Virus record (IMG/VR): IMGVR_UViG_3300017960_000051
Location: 1-27,413 of that record
DNA: 27,413 bases
Origin: a virus
Strand: one strand, 5' to 3'
Made by a program: the position numbers and the translations under genes. Below the pieces are notes generated by a model. That model did no database searches, was not told the origin of the DNA, and saw nothing but the letters and a program-made list of their open reading frames with translations. Positions 27,273 through 27,413 of the stretch are shown one piece after another (within the stretch, counting starts at the first letter, position 1; every line of letters begins with the position of its first letter).

Positions 27273-27413
27273 ATGAAAAAGCTGTTGTTTTTATTTTTCA
27301 CAATTTTTTTGGCAGGATTCCTGCTTTCGGGCTGTGCAGGAATGCCTAAATTCTTCGAACCGGCTGAACCGTACTGCACGGCAGAGGAACAGAAAGACAG
27401 CCTGATTTATAAG
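27273..27413 (+). CDS. Lipoprotein, partial (cut by the window end)
   Basis: AAAGGAG precedes ATG 27273. Forty-seven codons remain in the window. MKKLLFLFFTIFLAGFLLSGC is a lipoprotein signal peptide with lipobox LSGC (acylated Cys21), followed by AGMPKFF and an acidic stretch. An outer-membrane lipoprotein here could be the outer spanin partner of the upstream membrane coiled coil, or a surface-exclusion protein. The missing C-terminus prevents a choice. Confidence 0.75.
   Translation, partial: MKKLLFLFFTIFLAGFLLSGCAGMPKFFEPAEPYCTAEEQKDSLIYK

Overview
The window is the packaging, head and tail half of a lambda-like siphophage or prophage, preceded by an AT-rich array of small gene cassettes. 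Every gene lies on the + strand. No integrase, repressor or replication gene is visible, so lysogeny cannot be judged. The host looks Gram-negative, because two lipoprotein signal peptides are present. Spacers filled with degenerate 7-8 bp periodic repeats remind me of Desulfobacterota genomes, but that is an impression, not a proof.

Region 1 (1-1771) is the most unusual part. Five small ORFs of unknown function are separated by copies of an imperfect hairpin with conserved ends: AACC-GGCTG on the left and CAGCC-TTAAC on the right, followed by ATT. The 9-16 bp just inside the two ends of each cassette are inverted repeats of each other. These arms differ from cassette to cassette and do not match across the hairpin that joins neighbours. 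If a cassette were cut at TTAAC|ATT and closed into a circle, its two arms would meet and complete one long palindrome with bases bulged from one strand only. That is the architecture of integron attC sites, but the integron GTT core is absent. I propose an integron-like, non-canonical cassette system carried by a phage.

Region 2 (1774-4251) holds a DUF5131 (Gp37/Gp68) protein with a CX3CX2C motif, small membrane and zinc-ribbon proteins, a probable small terminase and a deoxyribosyltransferase-like gene.

Region 3 (4248-12386) is the packaging and head module in lambda order: large terminase (GpA type), gpW, portal, S49 protease with a nested scaffold start, decoration protein and major capsid protein. 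It is interrupted at 6404-7740 by an AT-rich moron-like block with its own candidate promoter, a lipoprotein gene and terminators.

Region 4 (12508-21511) is the tail module: a tail-terminator candidate, tube, G/GT-type chaperone with a classic A AAA AAC slippery site, tail-completion candidate, tape measure, DUF2460, gpL/DUF2163-like, an NlpC/P60-like protein and a gpJ-like tip protein.

Region 5 (21526-27413) holds fibre and accessory structural genes (an HxH-rich fibre, a 21-residue repeat protein, a tandemly duplicated domain protein). It ends in a likely lysis-related set: a membrane-anchored coiled coil, a DUF5675 protein and a lipoprotein cut by the window edge.
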